From the NCBI GenBank assembly GCA_048594885.1, contig JBMDXB010000162.1, positions 1 to 64,000 of the forward strand: a stretch of 64,000 nt of DNA. Reading direction: 5' to 3'. The stretch comes from JBMDXB01 sp048594885 (GTDB taxonomy: Bacteria; Acidobacteriota; Vicinamibacteria; Vicinamibacterales; 2-12-FULL-66-21). Numbering within the stretch: the first letter of the stretch is position 1; every line of letters begins with the position of its first letter. Shown one piece after another: positions 30,943 to 40,195 of the stretch. The position numbers were made by a program, and so were the translations under genes. The notes beneath the pieces were generated by a model. That model was not told where the DNA came from. It made no database searches and saw nothing but the letters and a program-made list of their open reading frames with translations.

Positions 30943-31017
30943 ACACGGAGAACACGGAGAACACGGAGTAAAATCTGTTTGGCTCCGTGACCTCCGTGGC
31001 CTCCGTGTTGGAACGCT
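30935..31017. repeat. Iteron-hairpin repeat, ACACGGAG family, copy B
   Basis: The left arm GCGTCTGAACACGGAGAACA plus further 9-bp steps faces the right arm CTCCGTGACCTCCGTGGCCT ending GGAACGCTG. It carries the stop codon of the upstream gene (30940-30942) in its left end and lies about 40 bases before the cytochrome c start. Confidence 0.85.
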
Positions 31018-31056
31018 GTGGATCTGTTCGAAAAGGCTTATTGCGAGAATCTATCG

Positions 31057-31479
31057 ATGTTCACACCCACTAAGTTCGCATTCGCACTGATGTCCGTCTG
31101 CCTGGCGACCGCTGTTGTCGCTGGCGCGCAAACGAAGACGAAACCGAATCCGAAGGCGCCCGCGGCGAAGGCCGAGCAGTCCGAGCAGGCGGGGAAGACC
31201 GGGAAGAGTTCAGCGGCCGCGGAGAAGGCGGCCGAGGGCTACAAGACAATCTGTCAGACCTGCCACCTTGCCGATGGCAAGGGGCTGACGCCGGACATGA
31301 GCTTCACCGACGGCGTCTGGAAGCACGGCACGACGACCCAGGCGATGGCGAAGGTGATCACCGAGGGAGTACCCGGCACCGTGATGCTGTCGTACAAGGA
31401 TCGGTTCACGAAGGAAGAGATCCTCGAGCTGGTAAAGATCGTCCGCTCGTTCGATCCGAAGCTGAAGGCGAAGAAGTAG
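31057..31479 (+). CDS. Secreted class I cytochrome c
   Basis: A 140-residue protein started at the ATG at 31057, which gives a proper signal peptide (MFTPTKFAFALMSVCLATAVVAGAQ). A Lys/Ala-rich linker follows, then one haem site CQTCH (66-70) and a downstream Met in GTVMLSYKDRFTKEEILELV as probable sixth ligand. It is likely the electron acceptor of the GMC dehydrogenase two genes upstream, like the cytochrome subunit of glucoside 3-dehydrogenase; this is inferred from context. Confidence 0.85.
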   Translation: MFTPTKFAFALMSVCLATAVVAGAQTKTKPNPKAPAAKAEQSEQAGKTGKSSAAAEKAAEGYKTICQTCHLADGKGLTPDMSFTDGVWKHGTTTQAMAKVITEGVPGTVMLSYKDRFTKEEILELVKIVRSFDPKLKAKK

Positions 31480-31512
31480 GGCGGCACGTCAGTGCCGCCG
31501 ACAGGACCAGCG

Positions 31513-32640
31513 ATGCGCACCGTGAATGTTGCTTTGATCGGCTACGCCTTCATGGGGAAGGCGCACAGCAACGCCTACCGCCAGGTGGGCCCCTTTTTCT
31601 CGCCGAAGCTGACGCCGAAGATGAAGGTCATCTGCGGCCGGACGAAGGACAAGGTCGAGGCCGCGGCGCGCGCGTACGGCTGGGAGGAAGCCAGCACGGA
31701 TTGGCAAGCCGTCGTCACGCGCGAGGACATCGACATCGTCGACATCGTGACGCCCGGCGATCTGCACGCGCCGATTGCCATCGCCGCCGCGAAGGCTGGC
31801 AAGGTGGTGTTCTGCGAGAAGCCGCTCGCGAATACCGTCGCCGAAGCGGAACGCATGCTTGCCACCGCCGAGAAGGCCGGCGTGCTGCACATGATCTGCC
31901 ACAACTACCGGCGCATCCCGGCCGTCATGCACGCGAAGAAACTGATCGCGGACGGGCGCATCGGCGAGATCCGGCACTATCGCGGCACCTACCTGCAGGA
32001 CTGGCCTTCCGATCCGAACTTCCCGCTGGTCTGGCGTCTCGACAAGACCAAGGCCGGATCGGGAGCGCTCGGCGACCTCGCGGCGCACACGATCGATCTC
32101 GCGCGGTTCCTCGTCGGCGAGATCACGGAGGCCACAGGCGACCTCAAGACGTTCGTCACGGAGCGGCCGCTGGCGGACAACCCGAAAAAGAAAGGGCCCG
32201 TCACCGTCGACGATGCGGCCATTGCACTGGTGCGGTTTGCGAACGGCGCGATCGGGACGATCGAAGCCACGCGCATGGCACCGGGCCGCAAGAACTACAA
32301 CCGGTTCGAGGTCAACGGCAGTCGCGGCAGCATCGCGTTCGACCTCGAGCGTATGAACGAGCTCGATGTCTACTTCTCGGACGACCCGCAGACCGAACGC
32401 GGCTTCCGGACGATTCTCGCCACCGACCCCGCGCACCCCTACTTCAAGGCGTGGTGGCCGGCCGGCCACATCATCGGCTACGAGCACACGTTCATCCACA
32501 CCGTCTACGACCTGCTCGAAGGGATCGAGACGAACAAGCAGCCGATCCCCAGCTTCGCCGACGGCGTCAGGAACCAGCACGTGCTGGGCGCCATCGAGAA
32601 GTCCGCGCAGACCGGCCGCTGGGTGAGGGTCCCGCAGTAA
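31513..32640 (+). CDS. Gfo/Idh/MocA-family oxidoreductase
   Basis: A 375-residue cytoplasmic NAD(P)-dependent sugar oxidoreductase. Start at the ATG at 31513; codons upstream are not conserved. Rossmann motif VALIGYAFMGKAHSNAYRQV, the catalytic VFCEKPLANTVAEAERM (Lys of EKP), and C-terminal WRLDKTKAGSGALGDLAAHT with its Asp/His pair. It probably reduces or oxidises 3-keto sugars or an inositol-like substrate in the same pathway as the neighbouring DUF1080/GMC genes. It lacks a signal peptide, unlike the second family member at 49722-51308. Confidence 0.9.
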   Translation: MRTVNVALIGYAFMGKAHSNAYRQVGPFFSPKLTPKMKVICGRTKDKVEAAARAYGWEEASTDWQAVVTREDIDIVDIVTPGDLHAPIAIAAAKAGKVVFCEKPLANTVAEAERMLATAEKAGVLHMICHNYRRIPAVMHAKKLIADGRIGEIRHYRGTYLQDWPSDPNFPLVWRLDKTKAGSGALGDLAAHTIDLARFLVGEITEATGDLKTFVTERPLADNPKKKGPVTVDDAAIALVRFANGAIGTIEATRMAPGRKNYNRFEVNGSRGSIAFDLERMNELDVYFSDDPQTERGFRTILATDPAHPYFKAWWPAGHIIGYEHTFIHTVYDLLEGIETNKQPIPSFADGVRNQHVLGAIEKSAQTGRWVRVPQ

Positions 32641-32703
32641 GCTGACGGCGCCCGGACGTCGTATACTCCACGTCTTACGGGACTTATCTTTCACGGAGGC
32701 ACT

Positions 32704-35421
32704 ATGTCGAGACGCGTCGCCCGCTTCGCGCCGGCGGTGGTCCTGGTTCTCCTGTCTGCTTCGCTGCTGGCGCAGCAGGCCGCGAGTCCGTCCTCGTGGG
32801 CAGACGACATCATCAAGCAGGAGTCGTACGCGACGCCGCCGCCCGAGCTGGCGGATGCCGTCCTCGCGCCGCGCTACAAGAACGTCGCGCTGACGAATGC
32901 CAGCCCCGACAAGAAGTGGTTCGCCGACGAGATCGGCGACGGCCCCGTGGCGATGAAGACCTTCGCCAAGCCGTTCCACGAGCTCGGCGGGGTGTTCATC
33001 GACTTCAAGGCGAACCGCGCGCGCACGCTGACGATTCGGAACAACATCGGCATCCAGGTGATCTCGGCGGCCGACGGAACCAGGCGGACGCTGCAGATTC
33101 CGGCCGGCGCGCGCGTCTCGAACGCCGTGTGGTCGCCGGACAGCCGATCGATCGCCTACTTCGCGCACACCGACGACGCGACGCACATCCATGTTGCGGA
33201 CGTCGTGACCGGGCAGTCGCGTCAGCTCACGAAGACGCCGGTGCTCGCCACGTTCGTCTCCAGCTTCGAGTTCACAACCGACGGCAAGAGCATCGCCGCC
33301 GTGATCGTGCCGGACGGCCGCGCGCCGATGCCGGCTGCACCGGCGGCACCGACCGGGCCGACGGTCAAGATCGCCGACGCCGAGAAGAACCGCCTGCGCA
33401 CGTTCCCGAGCCTGATGGCCACCCCGTACGAGAAGGAGCTGCTCGAGTGGCATGCCACGGGGCAGGTCGCGCTCATCGACGTGCAGTCACGCTCCGTGAA
33501 GAAGATCGGCCAGCCCACGATGGTGCGGTCGATCGACGCGTCGCCCGACGGCAAATACGTCCGCGTCACGCGCATCGTGAAGCCGTTCTCGTACGACGTG
33601 CCGGTGAGCAGCTTCGGGACGATCGAGGAAATCTGGGATGCCGCGGATGGCAAGGTCCTCGCCGAAGTCCGCAAGCAGCCGATGAATCTCGGCGTGCAGG
33701 ACGACACGCAGCCGCCGCCCGATCCGGGGCAGCCGCCGGCGGCGGGGGGCGGCCGTGGCGCCCAACAGACTGGAAAGCGCGAGCTCGCGTGGCGGATCGA
33801 CGGCCAGGGGCTCACGTATCTCGAGCAGGAGCAGCCGCCGGCCGGCGAGGGACGCAGCGGCCGCGGTGCCGGCCGTACCGGTGGCGCCGCAGTGGATCCG
33901 GCCGATGCGCCGGCGGGCGGACGGCAGGGTCGCGGCACGCAGACGCCGCAGCGGCCCGATCGGTTGTATCAGTGGCTGCCGCCGTTCACCGACGCGGCCA
34001 GGAAGGTCGTCTTCGAGAACCCGACGCGCATGAGCGGGCACCGGTTCTCTCCGGACATGCAGATCCTTTTCTTCAGCGAGCGGCAGGGGCAGAACGCGAT
34101 CGAGACCGCCGTCTACCTGACCGAGCCGTCGAAGAAGTACACGCTGGCGCGGTACCGTTCGGACGACGTCTACGCGAATCCCGGATCGATCGTTGGCGTG
34201 CGCGGCGGCGGTGGCGGCGGCGGGCGGGGCGGCGGCGGACGCGGCGGCTTCACGCCGGGTGGCGGCGGTCCCGTGCTCCTCTCGGCCGACAAGGAAGCGG
34301 TGTTCTTTCAGGGCACGCTCAACGACAAGAACCCGAACGCCGTCGGGCCGAAGACGTTCGTCGATCGCGTCGCGATCAAGACGGGCGAGAAGCAGCGCAT
34401 CTACGAGAGTGACAACAACGACGTCTACGAGCGCGTCTCGACCGTGATCGATCCAGACGCCAAGCGCTTCATCGTCACGCGCGAGGGACCGACGGAGGTG
34501 CCGCAGCAGTACCTTGTCGAGAACGGTCAGCGCAAGCAGTTGACCCAGAATGTCGACGTCACGCCCGACTTGACGAAGATGCGCGTCGAGCGCTTCATCG
34601 TGACGCGCTCCGACGGCTTCACGTTCCGCACCACCGTCAACCTGCCGGCGACCTACAACCCGGACACGCCGCCGCCGGCGATCTTCTGGTTCTACCCGCG
34701 CGAGTACACGGATCAGGAGTCGTACGATCGGCCTGACCGCACGTTCAACAAGAACGCCTTCCCGAACTTCGGCACGCGGTCGATGGAGTTCTTCGTCCGC
34801 CTCGGCTACGCCGTCGTCGAGCCCGACTCGCCGATCATCGGCGCGCAGGGCGCGATGAACAACAACTACGTCCACGATTTGCGGAACAATCTCGCGGCCG
34901 TGATCGACGAGCTCGATCGGCGCAAGTTCGCCGATCGCAACCGGCTCGCGATTGGCGGCCACAGCTACGGCGCGTTCTCGACGGTCAACGCGATGGTGCA
35001 CACGCCGTTCTTCAAGGCGGGCATCGCCGGCGACGGCGCCTACAACCGCACGCTGACGCCGCTCGGCTTCCAGTCGGAGCGCCGCGATCTATGGGAAGCG
35101 CCGAACGTCTACCTGAACATGTCGCCGTTCCTCTACGCGAACAACCTGACGGGCTCGCTGCTGATGTACCACGGCCTCGCGGATCAGAACGTCGGCACGG
35201 ATCCGACGAACTCGATCCGGCTGTATCACGCGCTGAACGGGCTGGGAAAGACGACGGCGCTGTACTTGTATCCGCTCGAGGACCACGGACCGGCCAGCCG
35301 CGAGACGTTGCTCGATCTGTGGGCGCGCTGGGCAGCGTGGCTGGACAAATACGTCAAAAACCCGCAGAAGCCGCAGAAGAAACCGATCACGACGGATTCC
35401 GCGGCGAGTCGCATTCGCTAG
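32704..35421 (+). CDS. Secreted S9 prolyl-oligopeptidase-family peptidase
   Basis: A 905-residue protein with a signal peptide (1-24, LLAQQ), an eight-bladed-type propeller (about 60-600) and an alpha/beta hydrolase domain. Catalytic Ser754 lies in GGHSYGAFST, the Asp is in the GLADQNVGTDPTN region, and His861 is in PLEDHGPAS. Three low-complexity Gly/Pro/Arg loops interrupt the propeller (about residues 338-355, 378-420 and 500-525). Related proteins are glutamyl endopeptidase-like S9C/S9D enzymes. GGAGG precedes the ATG. It degrades peptides in the periplasm or outside the cell. Confidence 0.9.
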   Translation: MSRRVARFAPAVVLVLLSASLLAQQAASPSSWADDIIKQESYATPPPELADAVLAPRYKNVALTNASPDKKWFADEIGDGPVAMKTFAKPFHELGGVFIDFKANRARTLTIRNNIGIQVISAADGTRRTLQIPAGARVSNAVWSPDSRSIAYFAHTDDATHIHVADVVTGQSRQLTKTPVLATFVSSFEFTTDGKSIAAVIVPDGRAPMPAAPAAPTGPTVKIADAEKNRLRTFPSLMATPYEKELLEWHATGQVALIDVQSRSVKKIGQPTMVRSIDASPDGKYVRVTRIVKPFSYDVPVSSFGTIEEIWDAADGKVLAEVRKQPMNLGVQDDTQPPPDPGQPPAAGGGRGAQQTGKRELAWRIDGQGLTYLEQEQPPAGEGRSGRGAGRTGGAAVDPADAPAGGRQGRGTQTPQRPDRLYQWLPPFTDAARKVVFENPTRMSGHRFSPDMQILFFSERQGQNAIETAVYLTEPSKKYTLARYRSDDVYANPGSIVGVRGGGGGGGRGGGGRGGFTPGGGGPVLLSADKEAVFFQGTLNDKNPNAVGPKTFVDRVAIKTGEKQRIYESDNNDVYERVSTVIDPDAKRFIVTREGPTEVPQQYLVENGQRKQLTQNVDVTPDLTKMRVERFIVTRSDGFTFRTTVNLPATYNPDTPPPAIFWFYPREYTDQESYDRPDRTFNKNAFPNFGTRSMEFFVRLGYAVVEPDSPIIGAQGAMNNNYVHDLRNNLAAVIDELDRRKFADRNRLAIGGHSYGAFSTVNAMVHTPFFKAGIAGDGAYNRTLTPLGFQSERRDLWEAPNVYLNMSPFLYANNLTGSLLMYHGLADQNVGTDPTNSIRLYHALNGLGKTTALYLYPLEDHGPASRETLLDLWARWAAWLDKYVKNPQKPQKKPITTDSAASRIR

Positions 35422-35506
35422 ATCGCGTTCAACAGGAGGAGGGGAGAAGGGGAGAATCTCATTTTCAATGTCTCCCTTCCTCCCCTTCTCCTGTTTGGCC
35501 GCGATC
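35421..35506. repeat. Purine iteron-hairpin repeat, GATCGCG family, copy E
   Basis: The outer ends GATCGCG and CGCGATC enclose AACAGGAGGAGGGGAGAAGG on the left and the complementary CTCCCCTTCTCCTGTT-type arm on the right. It begins at the last base of the upstream stop codon and ends 16 bases before the next ATG. The second copy is at 54590-54694. Confidence 0.8.
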
Positions 35507-35522
35507 TCTCATCAAGGTACCG

Positions 35523-37643
35523 ATGAAGATTATTCGCACCACCACCATCATGCTGTTGATCGCTTCCTTTTTCGTGGTCGGTCCCTCGGCGCAGCAGGGT
35601 GCACAGCCTCCAGTTGCGAAGAAGGTCCCGCACACGACGAAGATCCACGGCCACACGCTCGTCGACGACTATTTCTGGATGCGCGAGAAGGCGAATCCTG
35701 AGGTCACCACGCATCTCGAGGCGGAGAACGCTTATACCGAGCAGGTGATGGCGCCGACCAAGGCGCTGCAGGAGACGCTCTACACGGAGATGCTCGCCCG
35801 CATCAAGCAGACCGATCTCAGCGTCCCGTCGCGCATCGGTGAGTACTTCTATTACTCGCGCACCGAGGAGGGGAAGCAGTATCCGTTCATGTGCCGGCGC
35901 AAGGGCAGCATGGAAGCTGCCGAGGAGATGCTGCTCGATCTGAATCAGCTCGCCGAGGGGAAGAAGTACCTGGGGCTCGGCGCCTTCGCCGTCAGCGACG
36001 ACCACAACTGGCTGGCGTACTCGACCGATACGACCGGCTACCGGCAGTACACGCTGTTCGTCAAGGACCTCCGCACCGGCAAGCTGTCAACGGAGGCCAT
36101 CGAGCGCGCCGGGTCGATCGTCTGGGCGACCGACAACAAGACGCTGTTCTACACGACGGAAGACGCCGTCTCCAAGCGCTCCGACAGGTTCTGGCGGCAC
36201 GCCGTCGGCGAAAAGGGCAGCGACCTGCTCTACGAGGAGAAGGACGAGCTGTTCGACATCGGCGCCGGCCGTTCCCTCGACAAGAAGGTCATCTTCCTCA
36301 CCTCATACGCCAAGACGATGAGAGAAGTGCGGTGGCTGCCGGCGAGCGACCCGTCGGCGGCGATGAAGATCGTGCTGCCGCGCCAGGAAGGCCACGAGTA
36401 CGGCGTCGCGCACTACGGCGGCACGTTCTACATCGTCACGAACCGCGGCGCGAAGAACTTCCGCGTCGTCACGGCGCCGATGGCGGATCCGGTTGAGAAG
36501 AACTGGAAGCCGTTCATCGAGCACAATCCCGCCGTCCGGATCGGCGGCCTGACGTTCTTCGCCAATCATCTCGCCGTCTCCGAGCGCGAAGGCGGCCTGC
36601 CGCACGTGCGCATCATCGACATGAAGACACGGCAGTCGCACCGGATCGCCGTGGACGAGGCGGATTCGATCATCGGCCTCTCGAACAATCCGGAGTTCGA
36701 CACGACGACGGTGCGCCTGGCCTACCAATCGATGGTGACGCCCTCGACTGTGCTCGACTACGACATGCACACGAAGCAGCGCACCGTGCTGAAGCGGCAG
36801 GAGGTGCTCGGCGGCTACGATCCGGCGCGCTACGAGGCGAAGCGCGTGTGGGCGACGGCGCGTGACAACACGAAGGTGCCGATCTCGCTCGTCTACAAGA
36901 AAGGCCTGCAGCTCGATGGCCGTGCGCCGCTGCTGCTCTACGCGTACGGCTCGTACGGCGCGTCGCAGGCGCCGACGTTCTCGTCGACGCGTCTCAGCCT
37001 GCTCGACCGCGGCGCCATCTTCGCGCTCGCCTACATCCGCGGCGGCGGTGAGATGGGAGAGGAGTGGCGCGAGCAGGGACGCATGATGCAGAAGATGAAC
37101 ACGTTCAACGACTTCATCGACTGCGCCGACTTCCTGGTCAAGAGCAAATACACGTCGAGCGACCGGATCGTCATCCAGGGCGGCAGCGCCGGCGGCCTGC
37201 TCGTCGGCGCCGTCATCAACATGCGTCCGGATCTTTTCAAGGCGGCGGTCGCGCAGGTCCCGTTCGTGGACGTGGTCAACACGATGCTCGACGCCTCGCT
37301 GCCGCTCACGACCAGCGAGTACATCGAGTGGGGGAACCCGAACAACAAGGCCGAGTTCGACTACATGATGCAGTACTCGCCCTACGACAACGTGAAGGCG
37401 CAGCCGTATCCGGCGCTCCTGGTGCAGGTGTCGCTGAACGACAGCCAGGTGCCGTACTGGGAGGGTGCCAAGTTCGCCGCGAAGATCCGCGCGACGAAGC
37501 GCGACGCGAACCCGCTGCTCGTGAAGGCGAACATGGGCGCCGGGCACGGCGGCTCGTCGGGCCGCTACGACGCGCTGCGAGAGACCGCATTCACCTACGC
37601 GTTCATCCTTTGGCAGATGGGACTGGCCGGCGGCGGCAGCTGA
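35523..37643 (+). CDS. ptrB: Oligopeptidase B / prolyl oligopeptidase (S9A), secreted
   Basis: A 706-residue protein from the ATG at 35523 with a signal peptide (MKIIRTTTIMLLIASFFVVGPSAQQ). It shows the S9A opening HTTKIHGHTLVDDYFWMREK, a seven-bladed propeller, and the hydrolase domain with LAYIRGGGEMGEEWREQGR, Ser555 in IQGGSAGGLLVGAV, Asp in LNDSQVPYWEGAKFA and His in GAGHGGSSGRY. This is the oligopeptidase B/protease II type, which cuts short peptides after basic residues. Length is normal for the family. It follows another S9 gene with a repeat hairpin in between. Confidence 0.93.
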   Translation: MKIIRTTTIMLLIASFFVVGPSAQQGAQPPVAKKVPHTTKIHGHTLVDDYFWMREKANPEVTTHLEAENAYTEQVMAPTKALQETLYTEMLARIKQTDLSVPSRIGEYFYYSRTEEGKQYPFMCRRKGSMEAAEEMLLDLNQLAEGKKYLGLGAFAVSDDHNWLAYSTDTTGYRQYTLFVKDLRTGKLSTEAIERAGSIVWATDNKTLFYTTEDAVSKRSDRFWRHAVGEKGSDLLYEEKDELFDIGAGRSLDKKVIFLTSYAKTMREVRWLPASDPSAAMKIVLPRQEGHEYGVAHYGGTFYIVTNRGAKNFRVVTAPMADPVEKNWKPFIEHNPAVRIGGLTFFANHLAVSEREGGLPHVRIIDMKTRQSHRIAVDEADSIIGLSNNPEFDTTTVRLAYQSMVTPSTVLDYDMHTKQRTVLKRQEVLGGYDPARYEAKRVWATARDNTKVPISLVYKKGLQLDGRAPLLLYAYGSYGASQAPTFSSTRLSLLDRGAIFALAYIRGGGEMGEEWREQGRMMQKMNTFNDFIDCADFLVKSKYTSSDRIVIQGGSAGGLLVGAVINMRPDLFKAAVAQVPFVDVVNTMLDASLPLTTSEYIEWGNPNNKAEFDYMMQYSPYDNVKAQPYPALLVQVSLNDSQVPYWEGAKFAAKIRATKRDANPLLVKANMGAGHGGSSGRYDALRETAFTYAFILWQMGLAGGGS

Positions 37644-37709
37644 TCTCCGTTCGACGGCTTTCGCGGCGCCGAGTGGACCGAATCGGCGTTTCCTCCGTCT
37701 AACTCCATC

Positions 37710-40172
37710 ATGGTGGAAACGTTCGTACGAGACCTCAGGCATTCGCTGCGCATGTTCGCGCAGAGTCCGGTATTCACGCTGGCGGCCATCGCCGCGCTGA
37801 CGCTCGGCATCGGCGCGAACACGGCCATCTTCTCCGTCGTCAATGCCGTGCTGCTGAAGCCGGTCGACATCCCGGATCCCGATCGAGTCGTCGCCTTCAT
37901 GAACACGTCGCCGCAGGGCTCCGGCCCGGCTGCGTCGCCAGCGAAATTCTGGCACTACCGCCAGCAGCAGTCCGTCGTGCGCGACGTCTCCGCCTTCAAC
38001 ACCGGGATCGTCAATTACACCGGTGGCGGATTCCCCGAACAGCTCCGCTCCGGACGCGTCACCGCGGACTTCTTCCGGCTGTTCGGCGCGCCAGTCACAC
38101 TGGGCCGCACGTTCAGCGCGGACGAAGACGCGCCCGGCGGACCCAAGCTCGTCGTCATCGGACGGTCCGTGTGGACATCGCGGTTCAACAGCGATCCCGA
38201 CGTCGTTGGCAAGTCCATCTCGCTCAGCGGCGAGCCGCACACGATCGTCGGCGTGCTCGGTGAGTTCGACTTCCGGGAATTCGGTCCGGCGCCGCAGGTG
38301 TGGCTGCCATTTCAGTTCGATCCCAACACCACCGACCAGGGCCACTACTTCCAGGCCGCGGGCCGGCTCGTCGACGGCGTGTCCCTGCAGCAGGCGCAGG
38401 CGAAGCTGCAGGCCTCGGCCGCGGATTACCGCGCGAAGTTCCCGATGGCGCTCGGTCCGAACAACAGCTTCACCGTCGAGCGGATTCGCGACGTGCTCGT
38501 GAGCGACGCGCGTGACTCGCTGCTGGTGCTCGGTGGCGCGGTGGCGTTCGTGCTGCTCATAGCCTGCGCGAACGTCGCGAACCTGCTGTTGGTGCGTGCC
38601 ACCGGACGCCGACGCGAGATCGCCATCCGCGCGGCGATCGGCGGATCGCGCGGGCGCATCATTCGCCAGTTGCTCACCGAGAGCGTGCTGCTCTCGCTCG
38701 CCGGCGGCGTGCTCGGCCTCGCCTTCGGGTGGCTCGGCATTCGGGCGCTGCTCGCCGTCAATACGGCGGGCCTGCCGCGCGTCGGCGAGGACGGCGCGTT
38801 CGTCGCCATGGACTGGCGTGTGCTCGGCTTCACGCTGCTCGTCGCGCTCGCCACCGGCCTGTTGTTCGGCCTGATTCCCGCACTGCAAGGCTCACGCACC
38901 GATCTGACGACGACGCTGAAGGAGAGCAGCGGCCGCTCGGGCACCGGCTTCAGGCAGAACAAGATGCGGTCGGTGCTCGTCGTGACGGAGGTCGCGCTCG
39001 CGTTGGCCCTGCTCATCGGATCCGCCCTCCTCATTCGCACGGCGGTCGCGCTGACGCGCGTCGATCCGGGCTTCGACACGCACAACGTGCTGACGATGCG
39101 GATGTCGTTGACCGGGCCGAGGTTCGAGAAAGCCGAAGCGGTGGACCAGTTGATCCGCACCGGCGCCGAGCGCCTGCGCGCGCTGCCGGGCGTCGTCACC
39201 GCGAGCGCGACGTGCTGCGTGCCGCTGCAGGGCGGCTACGGTTTGCCGTTCCAGGTCGTGGGACGGCCGCTCACGGACGGCCCGTTCCACGGCGGCGGCG
39301 GGTGGACGACCGTGTCACCCGGCTTCTTCGACGTGTTCAGGATTCCGGTGAAGCGTGGTCGCGCGTTTTCCGAGACGGACGATGCGCGCGCCACACCGGT
39401 GGCGATGATCAACGAGGCGATGGCGCGCGAGTTCTGGCCGAATGCGGATCCGCTGAGCGATCGGCTCATCATCGGACGCGGCGTGATGCGCGAGTTCGCC
39501 GCCGAGCGCGAGCGTCAGATCGTCGGCATCGTGGCCGACACGCGCGCGTTCGGCCTCGAGCGCGAGCCCCAGCCGATGATGTTCATTCCGCAGGCGCAGG
39601 TCCCGGACCTTGCCAACGCGCTGAATGTCAGGCTGTCGCCGATGGCGTGGGTCGTGCGCACGCATGCCGAACCGCTGTCGATGAGCAACGCCATCCAGGA
39701 GCAGCTCCGGCAGGCGACGGGCCTTCCGGTGTCCAACATCCGGCCCATGTCGGAGGTCGTGTCGCGGTCGATCTCGCGGCAGCAGTTCAACATGTGGCTG
39801 ATGACGGTGTTCGGCGCCGCCGCGCTGCTGCTCGCCGCCATCGGCATCTACGGTCTGATGGCCTATTCGGTGGAGCAGCGCACGCAGGAGCTCGGCATCC
39901 GCCTCGCGCTGGGCGCGCAGGCCGCGCAGGTCAAGAACCTGGTCGTGTTCCAGGGCATGCGGCTTACGATCGTGGGCGTCGTCATTGGCGGCGCGGCGTC
40001 GTACTGGCTCGCGCGGCTGATCGCCTCGTTACTGTTCGGCGTCACGGCGCACGATGCGCTCGTTTTCGCCGGTGTGCCCGTGCTGCTGGTGTTCGTCGCG
40101 CTGCTAGCCGTGTGGATCCCGGCGCGGCGGGCGAGCCGCGTCGATCCCATCATTGCCTTGCGATATGAATAG
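37710..40172 (+). CDS. ADOP-family ABC transporter permease (no prefix domain)
   Basis: An 820-residue MacB/FtsX duplicated permease. It starts MVETFVRDLRHSLRMFAQSP, then PVFTLAAIAALTLGIGANTA, the classical ADOP opening without the PadR-linked prefix. First FtsX unit with RRREIAIRAAIGGSRGRIIR, second with RTQELGIRLALGAQAAQ, and the end RRASRVDPIIALRYE. About eight transmembrane helices. No PadR gene is adjacent. It is probably cotranscribed with the upstream peptidase (66-bp gap). Confidence 0.9.
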   Translation: MVETFVRDLRHSLRMFAQSPVFTLAAIAALTLGIGANTAIFSVVNAVLLKPVDIPDPDRVVAFMNTSPQGSGPAASPAKFWHYRQQQSVVRDVSAFNTGIVNYTGGGFPEQLRSGRVTADFFRLFGAPVTLGRTFSADEDAPGGPKLVVIGRSVWTSRFNSDPDVVGKSISLSGEPHTIVGVLGEFDFREFGPAPQVWLPFQFDPNTTDQGHYFQAAGRLVDGVSLQQAQAKLQASAADYRAKFPMALGPNNSFTVERIRDVLVSDARDSLLVLGGAVAFVLLIACANVANLLLVRATGRRREIAIRAAIGGSRGRIIRQLLTESVLLSLAGGVLGLAFGWLGIRALLAVNTAGLPRVGEDGAFVAMDWRVLGFTLLVALATGLLFGLIPALQGSRTDLTTTLKESSGRSGTGFRQNKMRSVLVVTEVALALALLIGSALLIRTAVALTRVDPGFDTHNVLTMRMSLTGPRFEKAEAVDQLIRTGAERLRALPGVVTASATCCVPLQGGYGLPFQVVGRPLTDGPFHGGGGWTTVSPGFFDVFRIPVKRGRAFSETDDARATPVAMINEAMAREFWPNADPLSDRLIIGRGVMREFAAERERQIVGIVADTRAFGLEREPQPMMFIPQAQVPDLANALNVRLSPMAWVVRTHAEPLSMSNAIQEQLRQATGLPVSNIRPMSEVVSRSISRQQFNMWLMTVFGAAALLLAAIGIYGLMAYSVEQRTQELGIRLALGAQAAQVKNLVVFQGMRLTIVGVVIGGAASYWLARLIASLLFGVTAHDALVFAGVPVLLVFVALLAVWIPARRASRVDPIIALRYE

Positions 40173-40195
40173 GCTTGGCGATATGAATAGGCTTG
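40160..40195. repeat. 18-bp tandem duplication at the ADOP stop codon
   Basis: GCGATATGAATAGGCTTG occurs twice in direct succession (40160-40177 and 40178-40195), including the last codons and TAG stop of the permease. It abuts the iteron-hairpin that begins at 40195. Confidence 0.9.
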
